From assembly GCA_003427395.1 (NCBI GenBank), contig BFEA01001077.1, forward strand, positions 61,539-125,538: 64,000 bases of DNA, read 5' to 3'. The DNA comes from Chara braunii (taxonomy: Eukaryota; Streptophyta; Charophyceae; Charales; Characeae). A program made the translations under genes and the position numbers. Positions 41,020 to 52,480 of the stretch are shown here, piece after piece (position 1 is the first letter of the stretch; each line of letters begins with the position of its first letter). The notes beneath the pieces are model-generated. The model made no database searches and was not told the DNA's origin. It saw only the letters and a list, made by a program, of their open reading frames with translations.

Positions 41020-44000
41020 TTAGTGAAAGATTGTTTCCCTGATCTCCACCAGTCCGCGATTATCAGGAGTCGGATGTTGGCCCTGATACGGGAGGTGATC
41101 TGGGGGAGGGGTACTTCTTCTTTCTTGAAAATTTCGTGAATTGCGCGCAGACCAGATCCCTTTCATGACCACCCCCCTGCATGTCAGTGTGACGTAGCCT
41201 AGTCCTTGAAGAGAGTGGCCAATGGGGGGAACTCCCGAGAGTATCCAAGAGTCTGACCAGTCGAATTGGTCGTTAAACAGGGTCTTCCATTGCTCTTTCC
41301 ACCATTCCCAGACCTGGGCGGAAACCGGGCAATCTAACCAAAGGTGGGAAGAGGTTTCCCAACCCCAGTTGCACCTCGAGCAGGTAGTATCGAGGTTCAT
41401 GCCCTTCGAGTTGAGCCACGTAGCTGATGGGGTGACCTGCAATGATTAAAGCCACATAATCGCACTATGTTTTTGTGAGGGTATTTTTTTGAGAGTTTTC
41501 CCCAGATTCAGTAGGCCTGGTTCCAGAATTGTGTTGGGGTGAGATTCCGTCCATCTGCTCAGAGTTGTGGCGGCCGACTTTTTCTTGGCCTTTTGGCGTT
41601 GTATCTGTACTCCAGTCTTCGTCCTGTAGTTATACAGGGGGGTGAAGTCCGGCAGCGGATACTGAGTGTTCCAGCCTAGCAGGAGTGGCTCGGGTTTACC
41701 TGGTGCCGATCTGTACGGTATCAGGGAGGGGTCTCCTGAGCTGGGTATCAGAACCCTGGCTTCTTGGGCGTATAAGTAGGTCGGGATAACCCGGTCTTCC
41801 ACCCGAAGTAGGCGGCCGGCTTTTTCCTTCTTATCTACCAGGGCCCATTTCTCTGCTCCCAGTCTGGCCACTAGGTCCGGGCCGAGGATTTTCCAGAAGG
41901 ATCCTTCCTCGACTGGATTCTCCGGCCATGTGCCTTGTGTATGCTCTGTGTCAGCCTTGAGAGTGTGTTCCCAATGCGAAGGGAGGGCTGCTCTTATGCG
42001 GAGACAGTTCGACTGGGTGTTTCTTAGGTGCGATAGCTTGCGACGACTGTTGTCCAGGGAGAGCCAGGAATCCGATTCTTCGTCCCAAAGGTCTTTGATT
42101 AGGAACAGCCCTCTCTCGACCCAGGCTCTTCCAAATGAACCTAGGCTACCGCCTGCGGTGAAGGGGGCGCTGTTATCGTCCCTGATCATGTCGTTGTCGA
42201 AAATCAGCTGGTTCAGAATTTCCAGTTTCGTGGTTGGTTCTTTGGAGATGGAGGGAAACAGTTTCTTCCAGGCGAACAGAATGTTACTCCACACTCTGGA
42301 TCCTACTCGCCGATTGCAATACGATCTAACGAGAAGACACCACCACACGTGGGGACCCTCCTTCAGGGACCGTTCTTTACAGAGAATGTATTCTGCGAAG
42401 CTTTTCCACCATGGGTCTCCCGAGGAGAAAAGTGCCAGGATGGGCCATCTGGCGAGGAGGGCCAGATTTTGCTGCCTTGGGTCTAGGATGGCCAAGCCTC
42501 CTTGGTCCCTTGGGAAGGTGATCGTTTCCCATGCAACCTTCGGCATGAAGCCCTGGTGATCCGAAGCTGTAGGTTTCCAAATGTATCGGGAAGCTGCTGG
42601 CTTAATATTTTTGTATGTTGAGTCTCCTAGCAGACGAACTACAAGTGGGGACCACAAGAGTGAGAAGGCGGCTGTGGAGAGCACCAACGCCCTGCCGAAC
42701 AGAGAGAGTTGGTGGTTCCTCACCCAACCAGAGATTCTGGCTGCAACTTTCTCTCCCAAGATTGAGTCTTGGGCTTCTGATGCGTCCTTTAATGATACTT
42801 GGATTCCTAAGAAACGGTCGGAGTTGTCGGTGGGGACTTGCTTCAATCCCCAATCTACCGAAAAAGAGAATGCGGGAGGCAGGAAATATACGGATTTATT
42901 CCAGTTAATCCCTGCCTCCGAAAGTTCACAGTAAGAGTCCAGGGCTCTCCTAAGTGCACTTAGGGACCCGGGTTCGTTAGCACATGCTACCGTCAGGTCG
43001 TCTGCGATTGCGCCCCCTTTCCATTGCAAGGAGGGGGTCAGTTGGAGGCCTCTTATGTCTTCGTTAAAGCGGATATTGTCGAGTAGAACTTCGAGTTGGA
43101 TGACGAAGAGGAGTGGGGCTAGGGGGCAGCCCTGTCTAAGGGAGCGAGAGAGGGGGAACTCCTCCGAAAGCTTGCCATTGAGGAGGACCACTGACGCTGA
43201 TTCCGTGTACAGGGCCCTGACCCAGTTGCAGAAGCCTTCCCCAAAGCCCATTTTCCGAAGCGTGGTGAAGACGAAGGGCCAACCCACCCTGTCGTACGCC
43301 TTCTCCATGTCGAGGAGGATGGCCACATCTCTTTCCTCTTTCCCTACTATTTCTAGGGCCTGTATTGTAGAGAGGATGTTGTCGAAGATTGAGCGTCCTC
43401 TAACGAAAGCGCCTTGTTCCCTCCCTACCATGTCAGGAAGGAATTCGGCCAACCGGATAGCTAGGGATTTAGCTAGTATCTTGTAAGTCAAGTTGAGGAC
43501 TGAGATGGGTCTGTAGTTGCGTACCTCCCGCTTGTCCCCTTTTTTGTAGAGTAGAGATATTACTCCTTTCATCCAATTTTTAGGGAGTGAACCTGTGTTT
43601 AGGGCGTTGTTGTACATATGGGTAAGGAGGGGGCCGCACGCGTCCCAGCAGCATAGAAACATTTCAACCGGGAGCCCGTCAAGCCCTGGGCACTTACCCA
43701 GGGCCATGTCTTTGGCTGCACGTCGAACTTCTTCCATCGACAACGGGCTGTCAAGGAGGGAACGGCCACCTGTTGGGAGGGAGACCCTGGTTTTGTCCCA
43801 GTAGGAGGAGATACCGGAGAGGTCCGTATCTATCTTGTCCAGTGGGCGCGACGTGGAAACTATGTTTTTGTAGAAAGAGAGAGCGTAGGCGCACATATCG
43901 TCGGTGTTATTGGCGATACGAGCGTCCTGCTGAAAGGGGTGAACCAGTTCCAGCAGGCGTGGTCTGGTTTGTTTCAGAATGAGGGATCGAAAAGTGATCT

Positions 44001-45162
44001 TCGTCATCCTGTCGTATCCTACTACTCCTCTGAGTTTTAGCCAGTCTAGCCATTCCCGCTGTTTTTTAACTTCCAGTTCTTCCAGTTCTTTTAGAAGGTG
44101 TAGCCTTTTCTCTGACCAAAAGTAATCTGAGAAGGGGTTTATTCCCATTTTCTGATCTGCTTCGTCAATTTTATTCCTTAGGGATTTTTCTTTCCAAGAA
44201 CAGCTTGCAACTTTCATTCTGGAGAACATGGAGAGGGCGGCCTGAATTATACCTATGCCTACCTCCGCCCAACTGAACTCATTGGGGAAGAGGTCCTGAG
44301 CCAGATGCCACTGATTCAACTGGTTCGTAATCCATTTAATGATCCCCTTGTCCTTCAGGAGGTTGATGTTAAGTCTGAAGGGGGGGCGATGTGTGTCCAA
44401 CAGCTCTTTGGATATAATGTCCATGCAAACTGGATAGTGGTCTGAGAGCCCTTCTGCAATGGGATCACACCACGTGCACCGTTCCCAAAGGCATCCTCTG
44501 CCCAGTATGAAATCTAGTCTCCTTTCGGGGATTGGGGCATTCTTTGCTGGTCTAGGACCTCTCCATGTGAAACCGGCGGTGTCCGGGTTAAGCGTTCTGT
44601 ATATGTCCACTAGGCATTGGGATTCGGCCAGTGACATCAGCATGGTGGCGTCATCTCTGATAGGAGTGATGTTGGGGGAATCTAGTCCTGGGCTTAGGGT
44701 GGTATTCTAGTCCCCCGCTAGGACTAGGTTCTCTACATCTGGGATAATGGAATGAAGAGCAGCAAAGAAGGAGGTGCGCTCCTTGTAATCAACTGGCGCG
44801 TAAATGGACATCACGGCCCATTCTTCGTCCCCTATAGTGAATTTGACCTAGACCCATCTCCCCTTAGGATCCAAAAAATTGTCTATGTCTAAATCCTTGT
44901 TTATTAGGATAGCTGTGCCGCCCTTGGAACCGCCCGCTGGAGCCCAGAATTGCGGCCTCTTCCACCAGGGGGCTATTTCCGTGATTTTATCTTGGTCTAG
45001 TTTCATTTCTTGGAGACATAAAATTTGTACTTTGTTAAAGTGTATCCACGCTAGAAGACGAGGTCTTTTGAGACGACTGGTTGTTTCACCGAGTCCACGG
45101 ATGTTCCAGGTAGATAATCTTACCCTATCGGGTAAGACCATCGTCCTGGACCGTGCCACCAT
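41020..45162 (-). pseudogene. LINE ORF2: endonuclease, reverse transcriptase, zinc-binding C-terminus
   Basis: A single frame is interrupted by three stops: TAG at 44848-44850, TAG at 44707-44709 and TAA at 41446-41448. The endonuclease has LSTWNIRGLG, ILCLQEMKLD, SIYAP, DFILG and SDHYPV. The uninterrupted 1065-codon stretch (44643-41446) contains the RT: NYRPISVLNLTYKILAK, AILLDMEKAYDRVGW (motif A), SRSLRQGCPLAPLLF (motif B) and AIADDLTVAC (motif C, DD intact). After the last stop come CSRCNWGWETSSHLWLDCP and WKEQW, the zf-RVT region. ORF2 protein nicks DNA and primes reverse transcription at the nick. Confidence 0.92.
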
Positions 45163-46120
45163 TAGCTTGGATGCAGCTGGCCGGTCCCGGTATGCAACCG
45201 GAAGGGGCGTGTAGGTGGGAGGTGAAGCTGGGGGAACTCAGAGTAACCAGCAGATCCGCATGGATGAACCAGTCTGCTACGTCCTGCACTGAGGTCTCAT
45301 TACCAGCGTGGATCTCCAGTAGGGAGTCTGGCCCCAGAGTGATGAAGGATTGAAGTGGGATACAGTGTAATGAGAGGTCATCCCACTGCTGTTTTGTACC
45401 AATAAAAGCCGAGAGACCCCAAAACCAGATGTGTAGGAGGGTCTTGTGTCCATCTGGGCGGTCCACTGTGTGGCGGCCTGGCTGGGGAACCGGTAGGACG
45501 AAGCATGAACCCAACCCTTTTAACAGGCCTTGGTTAATGTTGTCTGTCAAGACCGTATCTGCAGGCGGGCTGCTGAGAAAACAAAATGGCAATTCCACCG
45601 ATTCCTCCTTCCTCAGTGTGAGGAGACGGGGGCCCGGGGGGGAATTAACGCAGATTAAGGGAATTAATATTTCTTTAAAGTTTGCATTGAGTTTGTCCTT
45701 CCTGGACAGGGTGACAAGTGGGGCAGCTAGACTCAGGACTGGTTTCGTTGTCTGTAGGTTGAGGTTTCTTTTCCTGGATGCCAGAATCTCCGAGGTGAGG
45801 GTCGGGCCTATCGCCAGTTCAGGTTCCTGAGTAACCGCCACTGGACGGGACACACTCCTGTTGAGGTCTATTCTAACCTTCTTCCTGGATAGGCTACCAT
45901 AGCCACTCTCCTCTGCTGATCTACTTCCATCCTTTTTGCCTCCTGGCCCTTTTCTCTGCTGAGGGTTACCCTTGCCTCTCTTCCTTGCATCGGCGGGCAC
46001 GGATGAGGATTTTTTAGCATGGAATTTGACGTCTTTCGGGCTGGCCCCTGACATCAAGGCGAAGGGCTCCTTGGGTTCTTGAGCAGGGGGGTCATTGTTG
46101 TCTCTCATTACCATCTCCAC
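45125..46120 (-). pseudogene. LINE ORF1 C-terminal portion
   Basis: 331 codons: a basic Lys/Gly/Ser-rich start (KKDGSRSAEESGYGSLSRKK), a middle without recognised motifs, then GLSAFIGTKQQWDDLSLHC and SLLEIHAGNETSVQDVADWF. It overlaps the start of the endonuclease frame by ~38 bases. Position and basic composition suit the nucleic-acid-binding tail of ORF1. I do not recognise a named domain in the C-terminal half. Confidence 0.6.
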
Positions 46121-46849
46121 TAGGGAGCATCCCTCCGTTGGAGCGGAGACTTCCGAGGGGTCGGGTTTCTCAGACCCGCTGGGAGATGGGGAAGACGGGG
46201 GGGGGGGGAGAGTGCCTTCTCCGCATCCTTTTCCCGGGATTCAAACCCAATCTTGGCTTGCTTGATTACTTCATCGAAATCGGGTGGCAGGCCCGCGAGA
46301 CCCTTGCTTTGTGTGGGTTTCGAGGGGGAGGGGACTGGGGATGAGGCTTTGGAGGCTTCATCTGTTGTCTCCTTTTTTTCCGCCTCTTCCCTATGCGCGT
46401 TAGGGTCGCCTTCCCCATGGCTTCTGGCTTGCCCATGGTAGATAAGGGATCTTTCTTATCCGAGTCCTTGGATCCGCTGGCGGAGTCTGCAACGGAGGTG
46501 GTGGGAACAGGAACCGGAACCGGAACCGGAACCGGAAGAGGGTTGTCCTTCCTGGCTCTTTTTTTTTCTGCTTTCTTTCTCCTGGTCTTGCCGGTAGGTT
46601 TCGCTGGAAGAGGTCCTTTCTGGCTGGNGNGAGGGTGGGGGGGGGTGGGCCTCCTCCCGGCCTCCTCCTCCTTGAGTGCCTTATGTCCCTGACCGGGAAC
46701 CCTTACCTGTTTCGGACAAGGATGGTGAGGGCAGATTGCTAGTTACCTTCTGGAGAAGTTCCCAGTTTGTCTGGAAGGAGGACTTGTCCAGGGCAGTAAA
46801 GCCTTTTCTCCCATTTGCCCTCAACCTTGTGGGGCAGTTTGGATCTTCG
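46121..46849 (-). pseudogene. LINE ORF1 middle, frame-broken
   Basis: Pro/Lys/Ser-rich sequence between the two ORF1 parts, without a long minus frame. Near 46840 the frame HSDEDPNCP completes the zinc knuckle whose first half (CKAC) ends the preceding ORF. Includes a (CCGGAA)n run at 46508-46537 and ambiguous bases at 46628 and 46630. Confidence 0.5.
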
Positions 46850-47674
46850 TCAGAGTGGAAGTGTTTTGCGACAGGCTTTACACCAGGGTGTCACTGCGCA
46901 AACCATTTCCAACTCTGCAAAGCCGTCATCTTCCATGTTCACTATGACCCAACGTTTGAATCGAAGGCGAGTTGAAGGCTCTACATCGAATCCGACGTTC
47001 CAAAGGTTGGGGGACAGGGGATTTGAATACGCGTTGTACGTTTTGAGGATTTTGCCCAAATTTTTTTCCATCGACCCTTTCAGGTGGGGAAGTGCAGATA
47101 TCGGGACTTGTAAGAAACGAACCCAAAAAAGCTTAAATTTCATGGATTCGCGCCACTGGTTTAACTCAAGTTCGGACATCCAAGGCTTAAAGGTAATCAT
47201 GTACTTCTTATCGTCTAATTCGACGTCGCCTGAACCTTTCCGAATCATCCAATCCGCAATCACCCTTGCACTTGCTACATAGGTTACCAGATTTTTGCCT
47301 TCGTTTCTGAAGCTGCCCTTCTTAGGAACTGCATCTATCTCACTCGATCGGCCCCAACCATTTTCGTAGATACGAACGAGGTCGTTTTTGACCGACATTG
47401 GGAGAGACGTGGAATCATCCCCAAAAAAGATCGAGACAGCATGGGCTCTCAACCACTCCGCCTGAATGTTGTAAATTTCCTTCCTGACGACTACTCTCAC
47501 GAAGTCAGGTCCCTCCTCTGCTAGGCGAGGGGCTAAGGAATCGAGGAGAATCCCATTGCTGTAACATTCAGATATGGTGTCCCAAAATCTCTTCCTCTCC
47601 TCTGGGGAAAGCTCTACGCCATCGAGACGATCCTGGGAGGCCATCGTTGCCAGGAGAGGCGTCAGCAGAAGCAA
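46850..47674 (-). pseudogene. LINE ORF1 N-terminal domain (RRM/DUF4283-like)
   Basis: 274 codons from MLLLTPLLATMASQDRLDG; the second Met (MASQDRL) may be the true start. The body has IYNIQAEWLRAHAVSIFFGD, then YMITFKPWMSELELNQWRES, KLFWVRFLQVP and, at the end, WCKACRK, the first half of a zinc knuckle. The plan 'FKPW......W....P...' plus knuckle is the arrangement of plant LINE and related Gag-like proteins. It is clearly homologous to 49126-49911 on the other strand but much diverged. Confidence 0.75.
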
Positions 47675-48237
47675 AAATAGGGAGAGCAGTGTAGCAAGCC
47701 TTCTGGGGGAAGGGTTGGTATATATGTGTATATGGAGGCTGTAGCCGATGGGAGGGATATACCTGCCGTAACCTACGTTATCCTTATCGGTCGGCCATGA
47801 GCCTTGAAGTCTTGATGTCTTGAAGTCTTCGTGTCTTGGTGTCTTCGTGTCTTGGAATGTATGTTACGCTGATACTGTGATATTTGGAGCGGCTGGGATG
47901 CAGTGCCTAACGAAAGGACGGGCTGAGCGGAGGGGAGGGGAGAGATTACCAGTCCGCTTCTTCCCTACTACTTCCTAGGCTTGCCAACTGGCTCCTGGGT
48001 GTGAGAAAGTTGGTAGCATGTGGTAGAGAGAGAAGGGAAGACGAGATGATGGAGAGGTTGGAGAGGTTGGGGGAGCTGGCGGGTGACGGCATTGCTGTCC
48101 GGAGATGGCTATGGCCTGGTGTGCACGAAAAGCACCATCGGCTAGTAACTCGTAGCTGATACCATAGCTTCCATTCCTAGCAGGTCCGGAGGAGCTTCGT
48201 CCGCCTTAGCACTAATCAAAAAATCCTAAATCGCTCT

Positions 48238-48272
48238 TGGCGCTAAGCGCCGCCGGGGCGGCGCTTAGCGCT
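48238..48272. repeat. GC-rich hairpin
   Basis: GGCGCTAAGCGCCGCC is followed after a short loop by its reverse complement, giving a stem of about 15 base pairs. Confidence 0.85.
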
Positions 48273-48465
48273 GGCGAGATAGCGCACCGAATTAGCGCTA
48301 CCGGAAGCACCCTCCGCTCCGTCATGCAATTCTTCGGAAGCTCTTTTTCTTTTTTCTATTTTTGGCCTCCATCCCTGCCTTGAGCCCCCCACTTCTTCGG
48401 AGTAGGCTACTCTTGAGACTTGAAATTCGCGTTTGCTTGTGAAGGGTAGTACCTGCGAATCTCGG

Positions 48466-48562
48466 TTGTGGCCGAGACATCTCGGCCGTGGCCATTCTGG
48501 GGTGTGGCCGAGACATCTCGGTCGTGGCCAGTCTGGGGTGTGGCCGAGACATCTCGGCCGTG
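48466..48562. repeat. 36-bp tandem repeat, three copies, palindromic core
   Basis: Each unit contains GCCGAGACATCTCGG (48471, 48507, 48543), whose CCGAGA...TCTCGG is itself a dyad, followed by 'tcgtggcca'-type spacer and 'ctggggtgtg'. Confidence 0.93.
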
Positions 48563-49125
48563 GCCCAACCATGGGGCTGTTTTTTTTTTTTTTTTTTTCC
48601 AGCGGCGGTACGTTACAGCACGCAACCCCAAAAAAAAATAATTAAAAAAAAATAATAAAAAAAAATCGAAATTAGGAATTCGATTGGGCGGGGGAGGTTG
48701 GGGCGCATCACGGCTGGGCGGTTTTTGCGCTAATGCGCTCCGCTCCGAACCGACGCGGGCAGCGGGACTTACCGCGGTAACTCCGCGATTAGCGGGACTT
48801 ACCGTGGTAACTCCACGAGCGAAGTTTCCAGCGCCTACACCTCGTCGGTTTTTCCACCATTGCCGACGAAAGCCGAAGTCCTGGTAATCCACGTATCGTG
48901 GTATCCGACGTGTCGGACTGGGACATATCGAGGGACCCTTAGAAGCCCGCCAGTTGAGCTTCATAGAGGTTGAGATGAGTTTGTTGTTTCTCTGGTTGGT
49001 TTCTACCTACTTTTGACCTTCGTTCCTCCTGTCATTCTGGCGGTAATTTTAGGTTTCCCCACCGTCACTTCCGATTCGGCCTTTGATTCTCCCTAGAGAT
49101 AGGCTTACCTCCCTCTAGACTAAGG

Positions 49126-49911
49126 ATGGAGGAGGTCGAGGGCAACAGAGCCCCCCCTCCCCCGAATTTCTGGACTATGGAGGACAGAGTAAGGGAATCA
49201 CTAGGAAAATGCTATGATGAAGGGGTTTTCAACTTGGCATCAGATTTAGGTGAAGTGGTGATTGATGAACGGGGGAAACGTTTCAAGGTTAACGAATCGC
49301 TGGACGCTATCAAGGAACGGTGGTTGAAGGAGAGGACAGTAATATTCATTTTTCAAGATGAAGCTAGGAACTTATCGAGAGGTGTGAAAGAGGATATGGT
49401 CAGAGCATTCGAAGATGGATGGTTGGCTCGTAGGCTGTTCAGTCCAGAGTTTCGGAGAGGAAGGATCAAGTTTGAGGGCCCTAATGTGATTTCGTATGTA
49501 GCTAGGGCAGTGGAGGTTGCCAATTGGCTGGTCCAGAAAGGTTCGTCGGTACTAAAGTTGAAGGAGAAGGAGTACCCAGCCGTGTTCAAGCCATGGCTGA
49601 CGAAACTGAAATTGAAGGATGTACGCCTGAAGAAAGCGGAATCGAATTTCTGGATAATAGCGTTACGGGTTCCACTGCAAGCCATGTATTACGTTCCTAG
49701 TGCTGCAGAGAGCCTCATTGGCGGAGTGAAGCATATGCACGCTCCGGAAGCGGATAGGACCAGACCTAAGCTGATGAACATTAAATTGGACATGGAGCCT
49801 CTCGCAAGATTCAGAGTGGAGGATACTCTGACGATTGAGTCCCCAAAGGGAGAGGTTTGGAAAGTAGATATTGCTACTCCTTTCTCAGACTGGTGTAGAA
49901 AATGCCGATGA
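49126..49911 (+). pseudogene. LINE ORF1 N-terminal domain (RRM/DUF4283-like)
   Basis: 261 codons from MEEVEGNRAP. Recognisable segments are IKERWLKERTVIFIFQDEA, AVFKPWLTKLKLKDVRLKKA, FWIIALRVPLQ and SDWCRKCR, each with a counterpart in the - strand LINE. A TGA at 49909-49911 falls inside the zinc knuckle. The frame continues YFHTDENCPRN, so C-x2-C-x4-H-x4-C would be complete if the stop were a sense codon. It therefore looks like a single nonsense change in an otherwise continuous ORF1. Confidence 0.78.
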
Positions 49912-50497
49912 TATTTTCATACCGACGAAAACTGCCCTCGCAACGGGGAAGAGATTCGCCCAAGGAGACAATGGTCTTTCCCGCAAGCTCCACAGGGAAA
50001 GGAGCGACATGCAGATGCTCGCCAAGAGGCACCGCGAGCGGCACCAAGTGGTCACGGAACGCAGGCGATGCATCGGATTCGGACTCAGGCGGGGGCGGGC
50101 GCCTCAGATAGACCTGCAGTTCCTCAAGCATATCGACCTCCATATAGGAGGACGTTTCCCCAGTCGCAAACTTCTCACCCGGTCCAAAGAGAGGGAGTCT
50201 CTCAAGCAGGAGGGTTAGGAGGTAACCTTCAATCGTTTCAGCAGCAGGCTCAATTTCACATAGACCAGCCGAGGTTGCATCCAGGTGGCATGGGGGAAAC
50301 GGGGCCTCGGTGGGGTCAATTTCATGATTACGATGTAGGGCAGGGGCAGAGTCATCTACCCCCCCCCCTTTCCTGTACACTTCAGTAATGTTATTGGTAA
50401 CGCTCCGTTACACGGCAACTCGGCAGTACCTCCCTGGTCTTTCCTGGCATTCTGGCCAGGCAACATCCATCCGGGGATTCTCCCTCCTGCACACCAG
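49912..50497 (+). pseudogene. LINE ORF1 middle, same frame after stop
   Basis: The frame of 49126 continues past the TGA through the second half of the zinc knuckle into a Gln/Pro/Arg-rich stretch, ending at 50386-50388. Low-complexity linkers here are common in LINE ORF1. The long overlapping ORF on the other strand is a shadow. Confidence 0.55.
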
Positions 50498-51685
50498 TTG
50501 CCCCTTCCCTCCTCAATTCCCCATCCTCCCTCATTCCCCCCTCCTCACTCGCATGCGATCTGCAAATATGACCCGGCCCAAATGGGTGGTCCGGATCCTT
50601 TAGACTGCCGTCTGTATCACCCAGCAGCGGTTAGAGCTCTCGACGCTCAGCACGCCCTGGGATCCACTTACGAGAGAATGCTAGCGGGTCATGGGGATTA
50701 CCCTTCTTACTCTTTGGAGAGGACGGATCAACTGAGCGGGCAGGGGGGCAGGGATTGCAGCCCATCCCAGCGATTCATGCTCCCATGCATATCCGAGGGA
50801 GAGCGTTTCTCAGGAAGGGACAGACAGTTCGAAAGAAGAGAGAGGAGTAGGGATTTCTCTAGGGCAGGAAGTGAAAGGAGAAGGTTCATAGAGGCTCAAG
50901 GTGGGGAGGAACTGCTTCTTTCACAATCCTCTAGATCCAATGTAGTGTTGGGAAGCGAGCTGATGGGTGACGAACTACAGGCGGCCGAGAGGAACCCCCT
51001 TTACTCAGAGAACTCTGAAGCTTCGACTGATAGCTCAGCTGGGTCAGGGAGAAGGGCACGGAGGAGTTCGGCTCTGGGTAAAGAGAGGAAGCACATCTCG
51101 TCCAAGTACGAGGGACAACTTCCGATGGAAAGAAGAATAGTCTCATTGGTCTGCACAAAGGCTAGGGAGGCGATTTTCTTCCTGGGAAAGGAAAATGCGG
51201 AAGGGAAACCGTACCTGCCCTCGGAGCTAACGGAGAAGACTCCGACTCCGCTTGAAGTAGTAGCCCGTACAAAGAGGCTTTTTGGTGATTCCTTTCCAAT
51301 CAGGCTTATTCCACGATCAACGATGGTCAACTGTGTTGTCCCTATTCACGAGAAGGTGTACAAGTTCTATTTTCCAATTGTAGACGCAATAATTGATGCA
51401 GAAACGACAGATGCGCTTATGGCTACGGGTACCAGATTGTTTCGACTGGACGCAGTACAGGAACAATACAGCAAAGAACTCGAAGAGATCTCTTTGACGG
51501 TGGAAGTTTCAGCGTTGGTACCGTTGAGACTGAACGATATGCTTCCAGATGCAGAAAATCTGCACTCCTCCTTCATTACGAACGCGTTGATAGACCCTTG
51601 GAGGTCAGCGCCGCAATCCTCCCAGTCTCAGTCTTCAGTTCAGAGCTCCATGCAACACTCACCAGCTGGCTCGCAGAGGAGATAG
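50498..51685 (+). CDS. LINE ORF1 C-terminal portion
   Basis: 395 codons in another frame than the start of ORF1. It is Ser/Arg-rich at first (RREERSRDFSRAGSERRR-like composition), then a compact C-terminal part: PMERRIVSLVCTKAREAIFF, RSTMVNCVVPIHEKVYKFYF and LNDMLPDAENLHSSF. It ends 58 bases before the ORF2 ATG. Only its place and basic composition suggest an RNA-binding role. No named domain is recognised. Confidence 0.6.
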   Translation: MPLPSSIPHPPSFPPPHSHAICKYDPAQMGGPDPLDCRLYHPAAVRALDAQHALGSTYERMLAGHGDYPSYSLERTDQLSGQGGRDCSPSQRFMLPCISEGERFSGRDRQFERRERSRDFSRAGSERRRFIEAQGGEELLLSQSSRSNVVLGSELMGDELQAAERNPLYSENSEASTDSSAGSGRRARRSSALGKERKHISSKYEGQLPMERRIVSLVCTKAREAIFFLGKENAEGKPYLPSELTEKTPTPLEVVARTKRLFGDSFPIRLIPRSTMVNCVVPIHEKVYKFYFPIVDAIIDAETTDALMATGTRLFRLDAVQEQYSKELEEISLTVEVSALVPLRLNDMLPDAENLHSSFITNALIDPWRSAPQSSQSQSSVQSSMQHSPAGSQRR

Positions 51686-51743
51686 GCAGATCAGGCCCAA
51701 GTGTCATCCCGCATCCAATCCACGGCGAAGGAAGTTCCCGCTG

Positions 51744-52480
51744 ATGGTTAAGTTGAGGATAGCAACGTGGAACGTCAGGGGTATGGGGGATACCTCGGCG
51801 AGGAAGAAGAAGAAGAGAATTAAGTCCTGGATGCATGAGGAATGAGTGGACTGCCTGTGCATCCAGGAGACGAAGCTCAATGAGGGGAAGATTGACGATT
51901 TGTCATCTTGGTGGCGCGGTCCTCAGGTGTGGTCGCCAGCGCAGGGAACGAGGGGGGGTGTCGGGATTCTGCTACACAGGAAGTTCCAACAGCATCTTGT
52001 TGATGTTGAAGCGGACCTGTGGGGCTGTTGGGCGTGGGTCCGCCTCAGGTTTTTCCAAGAGGACCTAGTGATCATGGGCGTTTACGCTCCCTCTAGACTG
52101 AAGGACAGAGTGGTATTTTTCATGAACTTGAAGAAACTGCTCCCAGCAGCGAACCACCTGCTCCTTGCGGGAGATTGAAACGTTTCCTTGGATGAGGCTC
52201 TCGTAGCAGGTTCCTGTTCGGCAGGCAGGGGCGATTTCACAGCTTTACTGGATGTATTACAGGAGCAATGCTTGTGAGACTCATTCCGTGCGTTGAACCC
52301 GGATGACACTGGGTATAACTGGTTCTCAAACATACGAAAGGACAACGGCTCTATTACCAGCCGTCGGCTGGACTACTTCCTGGCCGAAGAATCATTATCC
52401 CAGAGAGTTACCTCAGTTCGTCATCTTTCGAGTCCGGTCTCTGATCATCAGCCAGTGCTGCTGGAGGTACTGTTGGAGGA
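51744..52480 (+). pseudogene. LINE ORF2 AP-endonuclease domain
   Basis: Starts with LRIATWNVRGMGD; then DCLCIQETKL, VIMGVYAPSR, LLLAGD followed by a stop and N, then RRLDYFLAEE and SDHQPVLLEV. These are the ordered motifs of the APE-type nuclease that nicks target DNA. Three TGA stops (51843-51845, 52176-52178 and 52275-52277) interrupt one frame. The second lies at the position of the aromatic residue in the GD(F/W)N motif, the same codon hit in the - strand LINE. Confidence 0.88.

Larger units (their letters stand above)
41000..47674 (-). mobile_element. LINE (non-LTR retrotransposon) on - strand
   Basis: Reading from right to left: ORF1-like protein (47674-46850, continuing in pieces to 45125), then ORF2 with AP-endonuclease (from about 45162), reverse transcriptase and a C-terminal zinc-binding domain ending near 41020. 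The order and the APE nuclease place it among L1-like plant LINEs. It is nearly full length and only lightly damaged: ORF2 stays in a single frame for ~4.1 kb with three stops. Target duplication was not identified. Confidence 0.9.
47675..49125. repeat. Spacer between the two head-to-head LINEs
   Basis: No gene. It probably includes the 5' leaders of both LINEs. Features: 'ttgaagtcttg/gtgtcttcgtgtcttgg' short repeats (47810-47860), a GC hairpin at 48238-48272 (gcgctaagcgccgcc and complement), a 36-bp triple repeat at 48466-48562, a T-run at 48581-48598, an A-rich tract to 48666, and two ~30-base tandem units 'agcgggacttaccg' at 48753-48815. Confidence 0.6.

Noticed and set aside
49874-50380. 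A 168-aa ORF on the - strand
   Set aside because: It is the shadow of the LINE ORF1 linker, which continues in frame on the + strand through a conserved zinc knuckle.
51843-52277. A variant genetic code in which TGA or TAG is read as an amino acid
   Set aside because: The sucrose synthase uses TGG for Trp and ends in TGA without internal stops, so the LINE stops are better explained by mutation.
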